Positions 40,737-50,009 of a stretch of 64,000 nt of DNA are shown in pieces. The position numbers were made by a program, and so were the translations under genes. The DNA is from Enterovirga aerilata (GTDB lineage: Bacteria > Pseudomonadota > Alphaproteobacteria > Rhizobiales > Beijerinckiaceae). Under the pieces are notes generated by a model. It did not search any database. It was not told the DNA's origin and was given only the letters and a program-made list of their open reading frames with translations. Position 1 is the stretch's first letter; each line of letters begins with the position of its first letter. The DNA lies in NCBI RefSeq assembly GCF_013044135.1, contig NZ_JABEPP010000006.1, positions 248,001 through 312,000 of the forward strand, written 5' to 3'.

Positions 40737-40793
40737 CGCTTCGGACACCTGTATCCCCCACCATCCGGGCATGATTCGGCCGGACATCCCCCT

Positions 40794-41516
40794 GTGAGCG
40801 CGTTCCGCGACGAGCGGAACCGGAAGGCGCTCGAGCGCCTCCGGCGAGCGATGCCGGAGGCGGTTCCCGGGCCGGTCCTCCGCCACGCGCTGGCGCGGCC
40901 CTTCATTCCCCCGACGCCCCGGCGTGCGGTCGAGAGCTACTGGCGCGCGCATCCGCTGCGTGCCGACCGGCTCGCGCGCGGCCTCGCGGCCCTGAGCGGC
41001 ACGCCGGATGGCTGGACCTGGCGGCTCGACGGTGCGGCCGGGACGGCCCGGTCGCTGAGTTTCCGGACGCCTCCGGCGCCCTTCCGCGAGGCGCGGTTCA
41101 GCCGCGGGCCGGGCCATTGCTGCATCTGCGGCCAGCCGGTCTTCCGGCTCGGCTGGCATGTCGACCTCTGGCGGGAGGGGCGCACGAACCACAATGCCGG
41201 CTGGCACGCGGCCTGCGTCGCGGCTTGGCGCTTCTGGTGCGAGCCGAGCGACCACGTCCAGGTGCTGAAGCGCGTGCAGCACAGGCGCTGCGCGGTGAGC
41301 GGGGGACGGCTCCTCAGGACGGCCGAGGTGGACCACCGCGTCCCGCTCTTCAGCGTCTGGCGGGAGCGGCGGCACGAGCCCTGGCCGGCGCTTCTCGCCT
41401 TCTGGGGCGCGCCGAACCTGCAGGTCGTCAACCGCACGGCTCACGTGGTGAAATGCGCGCTGGAGGCGGGGGCTCGCGCGGGAGGACGGTCCGGCGCATA
41501 TTCCGCGCCGCCTTGA
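40794..41516 (+). CDS. HNH-like zinc protein
   Basis: The 240-residue protein has a Cys-rich central part: HCCICGQPV with a later WHAACVAAW, then RRCAVSGGRLL, DHRVPLFSVWRE and finally NLQVVNRTAHVVKC. The D-H, N and H residues spaced this way, with Cys pairs, look like an HNH nuclease core. No other restriction or mobile gene is adjacent. Translation begins at GTG 40794. A nuclease activity is inference from motif spacing. Confidence 0.6.
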   Translation: MSAFRDERNRKALERLRRAMPEAVPGPVLRHALARPFIPPTPRRAVESYWRAHPLRADRLARGLAALSGTPDGWTWRLDGAAGTARSLSFRTPPAPFREARFSRGPGHCCICGQPVFRLGWHVDLWREGRTNHNAGWHAACVAAWRFWCEPSDHVQVLKRVQHRRCAVSGGRLLRTAEVDHRVPLFSVWRERRHEPWPALLAFWGAPNLQVVNRTAHVVKCALEAGARAGGRSGAYSAPP

Positions 41517-41526
41517 GGATGGTGCG

Positions 41527-42693
41527 ATGACGGTCTGCGATGTGGTCGTGATCGGGCTCGGCGCGATGGGAAGCGCCGCAGCCCTCCAGCTTGCGCGGCG
41601 CGGCGCCAAGGTGGTCGGCATCGACCGCTTCTCGCCGCCGCACGAGCACGGTTCCAGCCATGGCGAGACGCGGATCACCCGCGAGGCGATCGGCGAGGGC
41701 GAGGAATACGTTCCGCTCGCCATGCGGGCGCACGAGATCTGGCGCGAGATCGAGGCCGCGACGGGCGAGGAGCTGCTGGTCCGGTGCGGCGGCCTGGTGC
41801 TGGCCGCGGCCGGGGCGGTGCATCCCGCCAAGGCCGCCTTCATGGACCGGACGATTGCGGCGGCGGAGCGGTTCGCGATCCCGCACGAAGTGCTCGCTCC
41901 CGACGACGTCCGAAGGCGCTTTCCGCAATTCATCCTGCACGTCGACGAGCAGGCCTATTTCGAGCCGGGTGCCGGCTTCGTCTATCCGGAGCGCTGCATC
42001 GCGGCCCAGCTCCGGCTGGCCGGCCAGGCCGGCGCGACGCTGCGGACGGGCGAGACCGTGACCTCGATCGCGCCGTCCGGCTCGGGAGTGCGCGTCGAAA
42101 CGGACCGGGACGTCTACGAGGCGGCCCGCGCCGTCCTCTCGGCCGGTGCCTGGAGCCCCGGGCTCGCCGGAACCCCGCTGGCGCATATGACGCTTCACCG
42201 CCAGGTTCTGAACTGGTTCGAGTCCGAGGACCCGACCGTCTATGCGCCCGGGCGCTTCCCCGTCTTCATCTGGCTGCACCGCGGCAGGGACGCGCATTCA
42301 TACGGGTTCCCGATCCCGCCCGGATCGGAGGGGCTCAAGATCGCCACCGAGAACTTCGAGCGGCGGCTCGATGCGCCGGAAGAGATCGACCGCGACGTGA
42401 CGGAGGAGGAGATCGAGCAGGTCCATGCAGGTTACGTCGCGGACCGCTTCCGGGGTGTGACCAGCCGCTGCCTCAGGGCGAAGACCTGTTTCTACACGCT
42501 CGCGCCGGACAGCCGCTTCGCGATCGACGACCATCCCGAGAACGGGCGCCTGCTCGTCGTCTCTGCGTGTTCGGGCCACGGCTTCAAGCATTCCGCGGCG
42601 ATCGGGGAGGCGGTCGCCGAGCGCGTCCTCGATGGTCGATCCAGGCTCGACCTGTCCCGCTTCGCCCTGCCGAAGCGGGACCGCGCGGCCTGA
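41527..42693 (+). CDS. monomeric sarcosine oxidase/SolA-type flavoenzyme
   Basis: This 388-residue FAD oxidase starts with the dinucleotide fold VVVIGLGAMGSAAALQLARR, followed by SHGETRITREAIGEGEEYVP, the typical MSOX/SolA block. C348 in SACSGHGFKHS matches the cysteine that binds FAD covalently in monomeric sarcosine oxidase. It oxidises an N-methyl amino acid such as sarcosine or N-methyltryptophan, making formaldehyde and peroxide. The choice of substrate is open. It follows the HNH-like gene by 10 bp. Confidence 0.87.
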   Translation: MTVCDVVVIGLGAMGSAAALQLARRGAKVVGIDRFSPPHEHGSSHGETRITREAIGEGEEYVPLAMRAHEIWREIEAATGEELLVRCGGLVLAAAGAVHPAKAAFMDRTIAAAERFAIPHEVLAPDDVRRRFPQFILHVDEQAYFEPGAGFVYPERCIAAQLRLAGQAGATLRTGETVTSIAPSGSGVRVETDRDVYEAARAVLSAGAWSPGLAGTPLAHMTLHRQVLNWFESEDPTVYAPGRFPVFIWLHRGRDAHSYGFPIPPGSEGLKIATENFERRLDAPEEIDRDVTEEEIEQVHAGYVADRFRGVTSRCLRAKTCFYTLAPDSRFAIDDHPENGRLLVVSACSGHGFKHSAAIGEAVAERVLDGRSRLDLSRFALPKRDRAA

Positions 42694-42803
42694 AGTGAGG
42701 CCGGCGGAATCAGTCGATCCCCGGATTCCTCGGCTTTTTGCTTAAGTTGTCCTTCACGCGCGGCAGCGAAACTACTGCACGGGGCAGCAGTATCGAGTCG
42801 ACC

Positions 42804-43019
42804 ATGGCCTTCGGACTCCACATCGAGCAGCACGGCGCTTCGGGCCGAATCCGGCCTTCGGGCAATTCCATGGGCCCTCTCGTCGTGATCGCCATCGCCT
42901 TCGCGGCTTTCTGTGTCTTCGACTACTCGCCCTACGGCTACGGCTACGTCGCGCAGTTTCTCGGCGACGCCCAGCGCTGGTTCCAGCGCTTCGTGAGGGG
43001 CTTTCAGCTGAGGATGTGA
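42804..43019 (+). CDS. small single-pass membrane protein
   Basis: The 71-residue product has a polar start ([20 protein letters not shown]), one membrane segment ([20 protein letters not shown]) and an amphipathic, aromatic tail ([20 protein letters not shown]). No family is recognised. ATG 42804 is chosen; a longer in-frame start exists at 42738. It lies between the flavoenzyme and the MDR oxidoreductase gene. Confidence 0.5.
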   Translation: MAFGLHIEQHGASGRIRPSGNSMGPLVVIAIAFAAFCVFDYSPYGYGYVAQFLGDAQRWFQRFVRGFQLRM

Positions 43020-43087
43020 GTCGCACCTGCCGGGTTGACATCGCGGCCCGGCGCGGGTCCTTCCGCCGACGCGCGGGAGGGACCGGA

Positions 43088-44077
43088 ATGGCGTCGTTCA
43101 AGGCAGTCGTCATCGAGAAGGCGGAGAGCGGGAGCGCTTCTCCGGTCGTCCGGGACTTCCCCGATTCCGAGCTGATGGAGGGCGACGTCACCGTCCGGGT
43201 GAGCCATTCCACGGTGAACTACAAGGACGGACTCGCGCTCACCGGCCGGGCGCCGGTCGTCCGCCGCTTCCCGATGATCCCCGGCATCGATTTCGCCGGC
43301 ACGGTGGAAACCTCGTCGCATCCCGAGTTCAAGCCGGGGGACGCGGTGGTCCTCAACGGCTGGGGCACCGGCGAGACGCATCTCGGCGCCTATGCCGAGC
43401 GCTCCCGGGTCAAGGGCGACTGGCTCGTCCGGCTGCCCGACGGGATGTCCCCGGCGGAGGCCATGGCGATCGGAACGGCCGGGTATACGGCCATGCTGTC
43501 GCTGATGGCGCTCGAGCGGCACGGTCTGTCGCCGGAACGCGGCCCGGCGGTCGTCTCCGGAGCGGCAGGCGGCGTCGGCTCCGTCGCGATCGCGCTGCTC
43601 GCGAAGGCCGGGTGGCACGTCGTCGCCTCGACCGGCCGGACGGGCGAGGCGGATTACCTCGCCGGGCTCGGCGCGGCCGAGATCATCCCGCGCGACGAAC
43701 TGGCCGGGAAAGGCCGCCCGCTCGGCAAGGAGCGCTGGGCGGCCGGCATCGATACGGTCGGCTCGACCACGCTCGCCAACATGCTGTCCATGACGAGATA
43801 TGCCGGCGCGGTGGCGGCCTGCGGGCTCGCGGGCGGCATGGATCTCCCCGCCTCGGTCGCGCCCTTCATCCTGCGCGGCGTGTCGCTGCTCGGGATCGAT
43901 TCGGTGATGGCGCCGAAGCCGCTCCGGCAAGAGGCCTGGAACCGCCTCGCGAAGGAACTCGACCGGGACAAGCTCGCGAGCATGACCCGGACGATCAGGC
44001 TCGAAGATGTGATCGAGGCGGGCCGCGACATCCTCGACGGCAAGATCCGGGGCAGGATCGTGGTCGAGATCGGCTGA
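43088..44077 (+). CDS. MDR-family acryloyl-CoA reductase-like oxidoreductase
   Basis: This 329-residue zinc-free medium-chain dehydrogenase starts [17 protein letters not shown]. It contains [29 protein letters not shown] and the NADPH site [15 protein letters not shown], the profile of AcuI/YhdH. AcuI reduces acryloyl-CoA to propionyl-CoA, which detoxifies acrylate. A GGGAGGG ribosome site precedes the ATG. The stop is 2 bp from the convergent threonylcarbamoyl-AMP synthase gene. Confidence 0.85.
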   Translation: MASFKAVVIEKAESGSASPVVRDFPDSELMEGDVTVRVSHSTVNYKDGLALTGRAPVVRRFPMIPGIDFAGTVETSSHPEFKPGDAVVLNGWGTGETHLGAYAERSRVKGDWLVRLPDGMSPAEAMAIGTAGYTAMLSLMALERHGLSPERGPAVVSGAAGGVGSVAIALLAKAGWHVVASTGRTGEADYLAGLGAAEIIPRDELAGKGRPLGKERWAAGIDTVGSTTLANMLSMTRYAGAVAACGLAGGMDLPASVAPFILRGVSLLGIDSVMAPKPLRQEAWNRLAKELDRDKLASMTRTIRLEDVIEAGRDILDGKIRGRIVVEIG

Positions 44078-44079
44078 GC

Positions 44080-45060
44080 CTATCGCTCCGCGGCCGCGCG
44101 GCGGAGGCGATCGTTGATCGCCTCGCCGAGGCCGATATCCGGGATCGGCGCGACCGCGATGGCGTCCGGTCCGGCCGCGTCCAGGCGGCGGAGATGGCCG
44201 AACAGGCGCGCGGCCGCTTCCGCGAGGTCGCCCGCGGCGCTGAGATTGAGACGGGCCACCGCCTCGCCCGGGAGATCGGGCCCGAAGGACAGGGCGGCCT
44301 CTCCGGGCTGAGACTCGCTCGCCTCCAGCCTGACCCTCGCATGCGGGGCGTAGTGGGAGGCGAGTGCGCCCGGCGCGAGCGGCTTCGAGGCGGACGGATG
44401 GCCGTCTTCGAGCGGGTGCCGCAACACGCGCTCGATCGCCTCGCGCGGGAGCCCGCCGGGCCTGAGAAGGCGCGGGCGGCTGCCGAGGCAGGCGACGATC
44501 GTCGATTCGACCCCGACCCGGGTCGGCCCGCCATCGACGACCGCATCGATCCGGCCCTGCAGATCGGCGAGAACATGCTCCGCCTCGGTGGGACTGACGC
44601 GCCCGCTCCGGTTGGCCGAGGGCGCGACCACCGGAAAGCCGCACGCGGCCAGAAGCGCGCTCGCGACCGGGTGGTACGGCACGCGCAGGGCGACGCTGTC
44701 GAGCCCGGCCCGCGCGAGATCGCAGACCGAGCATTCCGTGGAAACCGGCACCACGAGCGTCAGCGGCCCGGGCCAGAAGGCGTCGGCCAGCCGGCGGGCG
44801 TCCTCGTCGAAGACGCCTTCCCGCATCGCTGCATCCGCCGTCGGGAGATGCCCGATGAGCGGGTTGAAGCGCGGCCGTTCCTTGGCGGCGTAGAGTGCCG
44901 CGACCGCCCGAGCGTTCCGCCCGTCTGCCCCGAGTCCGTAGACCGTCTCCGTCGGGAAAGCGACGAGTCCGCCCTCCGCGAGGATCGCGGCCGCGCGTGC
45001 TAGGTCGTCCGCGCCGCTCCCGAGCCGCTCGGTCGCACGCGAAGGTGCGTCCCCCGTCAT
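44080..45060 (-). CDS. threonylcarbamoyl-AMP synthase (Sua5/YwlC)
   Basis: This 326-residue protein has the YrdC domain (GGLVAFPTETVYGLGADGRN, KERPRFNPLIGHL, SANRSGRVSPTEAEHV) and a C-terminal Sua5 domain (LAPGALASHYAPHARVRL). It makes L-threonylcarbamoyladenylate from threonine, bicarbonate and ATP for the t6A37 modification of tRNA. ATG 45060 is preferred to GTG 45078. It diverges from the acyl-CoA dehydrogenase gene by 94 bp. Confidence 0.92.
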   Translation of the reverse strand: MTGDAPSRATERLGSGADDLARAAAILAEGGLVAFPTETVYGLGADGRNARAVAALYAAKERPRFNPLIGHLPTADAAMREGVFDEDARRLADAFWPGPLTLVVPVSTECSVCDLARAGLDSVALRVPYHPVASALLAACGFPVVAPSANRSGRVSPTEAEHVLADLQGRIDAVVDGGPTRVGVESTIVACLGSRPRLLRPGGLPREAIERVLRHPLEDGHPSASKPLAPGALASHYAPHARVRLEASESQPGEAALSFGPDLPGEAVARLNLSAAGDLAEAAARLFGHLRRLDAAGPDAIAVAPIPDIGLGEAINDRLRRAAAER

Positions 45061-45154
45061 TGACGCGGTGCCGCTCACGTCACATCAATCCGCCCGCCAT
45101 TCGGGCGCGCTAGGTGAAGGCGTCCGTCCCGTCAACGTCAGCGGAGAGACCGGC

Positions 45155-46936
45155 ATGAGCTATCGCGCGCCTGTGGCCGAGATGGCCTTCGTCATGCGCC
45201 ACGTTGCGGGGCTGGAGGCCGCGGTGGCCGAGGGGCTCTACGGCGACCTGACGACCGACCTCGTGGAGAGCGTCCTGGAGGAGGCCGGCCGCTTCGCCAA
45301 CGATGTGATCGCACCCCTGAACCGGATCGGCGATAGGCACGGGACCCCGTTGAAGGACGGCCAGGTCACGATGCCGCCTGGCTGGAAGGAGGCCTATGCG
45401 GCCTGGACCGCGGCGGGCTGGAACGCGCTGCCGGGACCGGAGGAATATGGCGGTCAGGGGCTGCCGACGCTCGTCGCCGCCGCCTGCTCGGAGATGTGGA
45501 ACGCGGCCGCGATGTCCTTCGGACTCGGCCCGCTGCTCACCATGGGTGCCGTCGAGGCTCTCGACAAGCACGGCTCGCCCGAGCTCAAGGACCGCTATCT
45601 CGCCAAGCTCGTCTCGGGCGAGTGGACCGGCACGATGAACCTGACGGAGCCGCAGGCCGGTTCCGATCTCGGCGTCCTGCGCACCCGCGCCGAACGTGCC
45701 GGGGACGGCACGTACCGGATCACGGGGACGAAGATCTTCATTACCTATGGCGAACACGACCTGACGGACAACATCGTCCATCTCGTCCTCGCGCGCCTCC
45801 CCGACGCGCCTGCGGGCACGCGCGGCATCTCGCTCTTCCTCGTGCCCAAGATCCTGCCGGACGGAACGCGCAACGATCTGCGCTGCGCCGGGGTCGAGCA
45901 CAAGCTCGGCATCCACGGCTCGCCGACCTGCACGATGGCCTACGGCGACAATGGCGGGGCGATCGGCTGGCTCGTCGGCGAGGAGAATCGCGGCCTCGCC
46001 TGCATGTTCACGATGATGAACAACGCCCGGCTGAATGTCGGGCTTCAGGGTGTCGCCATCGCCGAACGCGCATACCAGGCCGCGCTCGCCTATGCGGCGG
46101 AGCGGCGGCAGGGCAGGGCCCCCGGCTGGAACGGGGAGGGGATGAGCCCGATCCTGGAGCATGCCGACGTGCAGCGCATGCTCCTGACCATGAAGGCATA
46201 CACGGCCGCCTCGCGGGCGATCTGCTATCTCACGGCCGCCTCGCTGGACCGCGCCCGGCTCTGCCCCGAGGCCGAGGGACGCCGGCGTGCGGGCGAGCGC
46301 GCATCCCTGCTCACGCCGGTGGCCAAGGCCTTCTCGACCGATATCGGGATCGAGGTCGCCTCGCTCGGCATCCAGGTCCATGGCGGGATGGGCTTCATCG
46401 AGGAGACGGGAGCGGCTCAGCATCTCCGGGACGCCAGGATCGCCGCCATCTACGAGGGGACGAACGGGATCCAGGCGATCGACCTCGTCAACCGCAAGCT
46501 GCCACTCTCCGGCGGTGAGACGGTGCGCGCCGAGATTGCCGGAATGTGGTCCGTGCTCCGCCGCGTGACGCAGAAGGGCGGTCCCGGGTTTGGTCTCACG
46601 GCGCCGCGCCTGCGCGGTGCGGTGGAGAGCCTCGATCGCGCCACGAGCTTCCTCCTCGCAGCGCTCGGGGCGGGAGAACAGGACAGGCTTCTTGCCGGCG
46701 CCACGCCCTATCTGCGCCTGTTCGGGCTCGCGCGCGGCGGGGTGTCGCTTGCGGAGGAGGCGCTCGCCGCCCAGGCGGCCATCGGCGCCGGGGACAACGA
46801 TCCCGTCCAGCCCGGCCGCATCGCCCTCTGCCGCTTCTTCGCCGAGAACCTGGCCGTCGCGGCGGGCGGGCTGGAGGAAGCCGTGATGACGGGCGGCGAT
46901 TTCGGGGCCGACGCGCGCCTCGCGCTCGCGAGCTGA
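45155..46936 (+). CDS. acyl-CoA dehydrogenase, DmdC-like
   Basis: The 593-residue flavoprotein belongs to the longer acyl-CoA dehydrogenase group with an extra C-terminal domain: MNLTEPQAGSDLGVLRTRAE in the middle domain, GIQVHGGMGFIEETG and IAAIYEGTNGIQAIDLVNRK late. This layout matches 3-methylmercaptopropionyl-CoA dehydrogenase (DmdC) and related enzymes, although many such paralogues act on ordinary acyl-CoAs. A short N-terminal domain (SYRAPVAEMAFVMRHVAGL) is also typical. Substrate is not assignable. It is followed by corA after 27 bp. Confidence 0.85.
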   Translation: MSYRAPVAEMAFVMRHVAGLEAAVAEGLYGDLTTDLVESVLEEAGRFANDVIAPLNRIGDRHGTPLKDGQVTMPPGWKEAYAAWTAAGWNALPGPEEYGGQGLPTLVAAACSEMWNAAAMSFGLGPLLTMGAVEALDKHGSPELKDRYLAKLVSGEWTGTMNLTEPQAGSDLGVLRTRAERAGDGTYRITGTKIFITYGEHDLTDNIVHLVLARLPDAPAGTRGISLFLVPKILPDGTRNDLRCAGVEHKLGIHGSPTCTMAYGDNGGAIGWLVGEENRGLACMFTMMNNARLNVGLQGVAIAERAYQAALAYAAERRQGRAPGWNGEGMSPILEHADVQRMLLTMKAYTAASRAICYLTAASLDRARLCPEAEGRRRAGERASLLTPVAKAFSTDIGIEVASLGIQVHGGMGFIEETGAAQHLRDARIAAIYEGTNGIQAIDLVNRKLPLSGGETVRAEIAGMWSVLRRVTQKGGPGFGLTAPRLRGAVESLDRATSFLLAALGAGEQDRLLAGATPYLRLFGLARGGVSLAEEALAAQAAIGAGDNDPVQPGRIALCRFFAENLAVAAGGLEEAVMTGGDFGADARLALAS

Positions 46937-46963
46937 GCCGGGCTCGGCAGGGACGCGCTCCGC

Positions 46964-47959
46964 ATGATCTTCGTCCACCAGCCGCCTGGCCCGAACGCCT
47001 GGCCCGGAACCCTGGTCGAGCGGCGGATGCTGGAGCCGGACGAGCCGATTCCGCCGGGCTCGCTCTGGATCGACCTCGTCTCGCCGACGCGCGAGGAGGA
47101 CGCGAAGGTCGAGCGCTTCCTCGGGATCGAGGTGCCGACCAGGGAGGACCAGGCGGATATCGAGCCCTCCGAGCTGCTCTATGCCGAGCACGGTGCCCGC
47201 TATCTCACCGCCCGCATGCTCTGCCGCGCCGACGAGGCCGATCCGATCCTGACGCCCGTCAGCTTCATCGTGAAGGATTCGACGCTCATCACCGTGCGCT
47301 ACGAGCAGCCGCGCGCCTTTCAGATGTTCGCGCACAAGGTCTCGCGCGTGTCGGGCCTCGGCAAGTCGGGCGAGGAGGTGCTGGCCGGTCTGCTGGAGAC
47401 CATCCTCGACCGCTCGGCCGATATCCTCCAGCTCGCCGGCGAGCGCGTGGACAGCCTCTCGAACTCCATCTTCGCCACCAACACCGACCCGGGCCGCCGC
47501 AACGCCGAGTACCAGTCGCAGCTGCGCGCCCTCGGCAAGACCGGCGACCTCATCTCCAAGCAGCGCGAGAGCCTCGTCTCGATCGAGCGCATGCTGCTCT
47601 TCGTGACGGCCGATTACCGCGCGGCCAAGGTCGAGAAGGAGCTGCGCGACAAGATGCGCACGGTCCTGCGCGACCTGCAGTCGCTGGAGGAGCACGCGAC
47701 CTTCCAGGCCAACAAGATCCAGTTCCTGCTCGACGCGACGCTCGGACTGGTGAACCTGGAGCAGAACAACATCATCAAGCTGTTCTCCGTCATGGCGGTC
47801 GTCTTCATGCCGCCGACGCTCATCGCGTCGATCTACGGCATGAACTTCAGGCACATCCCCGAGCTGAACTGGGAGGCGGGCTACCCGCTCGCGCTCCTGC
47901 TGATGGTGTTCGCGGCCGTGATGCCGTACTTCTTCTTCCGCTGGAAGCGCTGGCTCTGA
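46964..47959 (+). CDS. corA: magnesium/cobalt transporter CorA
   Basis: This 331-residue CorA-family channel has a large cytosolic domain followed by two C-terminal membrane segments, the first ending with the selectivity motif YGMNF and the second near LALLLMVFAAVMPYFFF. It takes up Mg2+ along the membrane potential. The MIFVHQPPGPNAWPGTLVER start and the length are normal for the alphaproteobacterial type. Confidence 0.92.
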   Translation: MIFVHQPPGPNAWPGTLVERRMLEPDEPIPPGSLWIDLVSPTREEDAKVERFLGIEVPTREDQADIEPSELLYAEHGARYLTARMLCRADEADPILTPVSFIVKDSTLITVRYEQPRAFQMFAHKVSRVSGLGKSGEEVLAGLLETILDRSADILQLAGERVDSLSNSIFATNTDPGRRNAEYQSQLRALGKTGDLISKQRESLVSIERMLLFVTADYRAAKVEKELRDKMRTVLRDLQSLEEHATFQANKIQFLLDATLGLVNLEQNNIIKLFSVMAVVFMPPTLIASIYGMNFRHIPELNWEAGYPLALLLMVFAAVMPYFFFRWKRWL

Positions 47960-48025
47960 CCCGCATGGACGCTCGGGCGCCTGCGGGCTAGACTCGCCGC
48001 GATCCCTTCCACCACAGGCCCGACA

Positions 48026-48781
48026 TTGCCCGAGCGCCCGAACCAAGGCCGTCGCGTCATGCTGCTCACCGGCGCAAGCCGGGGCATCGGCCACGCCACC
48101 GTGAAGCGGTTCCAGGCGGCGGGATGGCGCGTCATCACCTGCTCCCGTCACGCTTTTCCGGAGAACTGCCCCTGGGAGGCCGGCCCGGAGGACCATCTTC
48201 AGGTCGACCTCTCGGATCCGGACGATACGCGGCGTGCCATCGCCGAAACGAAGGAGCGGCTGGTCCCGGAGGGCGGGATGCTGCACGCGCTCGTCAACAA
48301 TGCCGGCATCTCGCCGAAGGGTCCCGGCGGCAAACGCCTGGCGGGCCTCGACACGCCCCATGCCGACTGGCTGCACGTCTTCCAGGTGAACTTCTTCGCA
48401 CCCATCATGCTGGCCCGCGGGCTGTGCGACGAGCTCGCCCGCGCGAAAGGCTCGATCGTGAACGTCACCTCGATCGCCGGCTCGCGCGTCCATCCCTTCG
48501 CGGGCGCGGCCTACGCGACCTCGAAGGCGGCGCTCGCGGCGCTCACCCGCGAGATGGCCTCCGATTTCGGCCCGCTCGGGGTCCGGGTCAACGCGATCTC
48601 GCCCGGCGAGATCGACACTTCCATCCTGTCGCCGGGGACGGAGAAGATCGTGGAGACGATCCCGCTCCGCCGCCTCGGCACGACGGACGAGGTCGCAAAG
48701 GCCATCTATTTCCTCTGCACCGACGCTTCGTCCTACGTGAACGGGGCCGAACTGCACATCAATGGCGGGCAGCACGTGTGA
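48026..48781 (+). CDS. SDR family oxidoreductase
   Basis: The 251-residue short-chain dehydrogenase has the cofactor motif TGASRGIGHA (residues 15-24), NNAGISP, the catalytic Ser in VTSIAGS and Y-A-T-S-K for the Tyr/Lys pair. The C-terminal NGAELHINGGQHV is typical. The substrate is unknown. TTG 48026 gives an N-terminus common to homologues; ATG 48059 (MLLTGASRG) would trim 11 residues. It is a single gene on this strand with a palindrome just downstream. Confidence 0.85.
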   Translation: MPERPNQGRRVMLLTGASRGIGHATVKRFQAAGWRVITCSRHAFPENCPWEAGPEDHLQVDLSDPDDTRRAIAETKERLVPEGGMLHALVNNAGISPKGPGGKRLAGLDTPHADWLHVFQVNFFAPIMLARGLCDELARAKGSIVNVTSIAGSRVHPFAGAAYATSKAALAALTREMASDFGPLGVRVNAISPGEIDTSILSPGTEKIVETIPLRRLGTTDEVAKAIYFLCTDASSYVNGAELHINGGQHV

Positions 48782-48811
48782 CGGCAGGGAGATTGATCTC
48801 CACAGGACGGC

Positions 48812-48876
48812 CTCCGATATGCCTACCTTGCAGCAGGGCGGACGAAGCGCTTCGCGCCGTCGCCCGCATATCGGAG
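48812..48876. repeat. 11-bp inverted repeat with 43-bp gap
   Basis: CTCCGATATGC (48812-48822) and GCATATCGGAG (48866-48876) are perfectly complementary and sit between the SDR gene and the FG-GAP-like gene. There is no T-run, so this is not an ordinary terminator. It might act as a regulatory site or RNA structure for the downstream gene, whose likely start codon follows 8 bp later. Confidence 0.6.
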
Positions 48877-48884
48877 CAGGCTGG

Positions 48885-50009
48885 TTGAACTGCAGCAGCA
48901 TCGCTCAGCGTCTCCCGAGGGCAAGCGCTGCGCTCCTCGGGCTTCTTCCGATCGCCTTCGGAGCCGCGGCTTTCGCCGAGCCGACGGTGTCCGTCGTGCC
49001 GCTTCCCTTCGAGGTGCGGGAGTTCCGCGGCCCGTCGTCGCGCGTCGCGGCCATCGCGCCTTCGCTCGCGCCGCTCCGGGCGGAGGCTTCCCTCAGGGAC
49101 AAGCCGCTCGTCGTGGTCTGGGGCGAGGGCGGCGGGGCCGTGCTGACGCTCGCGGGCCGCGAGGTCCGGACCCTCGATCTGGGTGGGAGCGCGGCCGATC
49201 TCGCGACCACGGAGCGGGGGCGGGACGCCATCCCGGCCTCCCGGATCGAGGCGGCGGGCCCGATCACCGCGACCCTGACGGAGCCGACCCGCGAATATGG
49301 TCACGAGGCGCTCGGCGCCTCGGTGCATGCGAAGAGCGTGTCGATCGCCGAGAAGCGTCCGGTGCAGATCTCCTCCGGCGCCCAGGCCGTTCCGACCGAG
49401 GTGACCCGCGTCGCGGCCGGGCCCGGCGCCGTCTTCGAGGACCGCGAGCCGCGGCTCGCGAAGCTCGACCGCGACGGTCCGCCCGGGATCGTGATCGTGA
49501 AGTCCTATGCGGAGCGGGGCTCGGCGCTTGCCGTGATCGGCCGTCGCGACGGGGCCTGGAAGGTCGTCGCCGAAACGCCGCCGGTCGGCGAGGGGCAGCG
49601 CTGGCTGAACCCGGCTGCAGTGGCCGATTTCCTCGGGACGGGGCGGCCGCAGATCGCCCTCGTGCGCACGCCTCATGCGGACGGGATCCTGCAGCTCTGG
49701 GCGCTCGAAGGCGACCGTCTGGCGCTCAAGGCCGAGAAGGCGGGCTACGCGAACCACGCCTTCGGCCGGGCCGCGCAGGATCTCGCGGCAGCGGTCGACC
49801 TCGACGGCGACGGACGGCCGGAACTCGCGCTTCCCACGCTCGACCGGCGCAGCATCGCCCTCCTTTCGGTGAAGGACGGCATCCGCGAGCTCAAGCGCAT
49901 CCCGCTGCCGGCCGCCGCTGCGACCGGGGTCGCGGCGCTCGGCTCGGGAGCGGATACGCATATCCTGGTCGGCCTCGAGGACGGGCGCGTCGCCGACATC
50001 CGGCCGTGA
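48885..50009 (+). CDS. exported FG-GAP/VCBS-repeat-like protein
   Basis: The 374-residue protein starts with a signal peptide (LPRASAALLGLLPIAFGAAA) and a beta-propeller-like body: LAKLDRDGPPGIVIVKSYAE, AVADFLGTGRPQIALVRTPH and AAVDLDGDGRPELALPTLDR, each with an acidic DxxGxG-like calcium loop as in FG-GAP repeats. It is probably periplasmic. TTG 48885 is chosen because it begins just before the signal peptide, but ATG 48819 and others are possible. The last codons overlap the Nudix gene (GTGA). Confidence 0.7.
   Translation: MNCSSIAQRLPRASAALLGLLPIAFGAAAFAEPTVSVVPLPFEVREFRGPSSRVAAIAPSLAPLRAEASLRDKPLVVVWGEGGGAVLTLAGREVRTLDLGGSAADLATTERGRDAIPASRIEAAGPITATLTEPTREYGHEALGASVHAKSVSIAEKRPVQISSGAQAVPTEVTRVAAGPGAVFEDREPRLAKLDRDGPPGIVIVKSYAERGSALAVIGRRDGAWKVVAETPPVGEGQRWLNPAAVADFLGTGRPQIALVRTPHADGILQLWALEGDRLALKAEKAGYANHAFGRAAQDLAAAVDLDGDGRPELALPTLDRRSIALLSVKDGIRELKRIPLPAAAATGVAALGSGADTHILVGLEDGRVADIRP

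Noticed and set aside
45110-48901. Long open reverse-strand frame (over 1200 codons) across acyl-CoA dehydrogenase, corA and SDR genes
   Set aside because: It spans three clear forward genes and their gaps and has no recognisable motif; third-position GC keeps it open.
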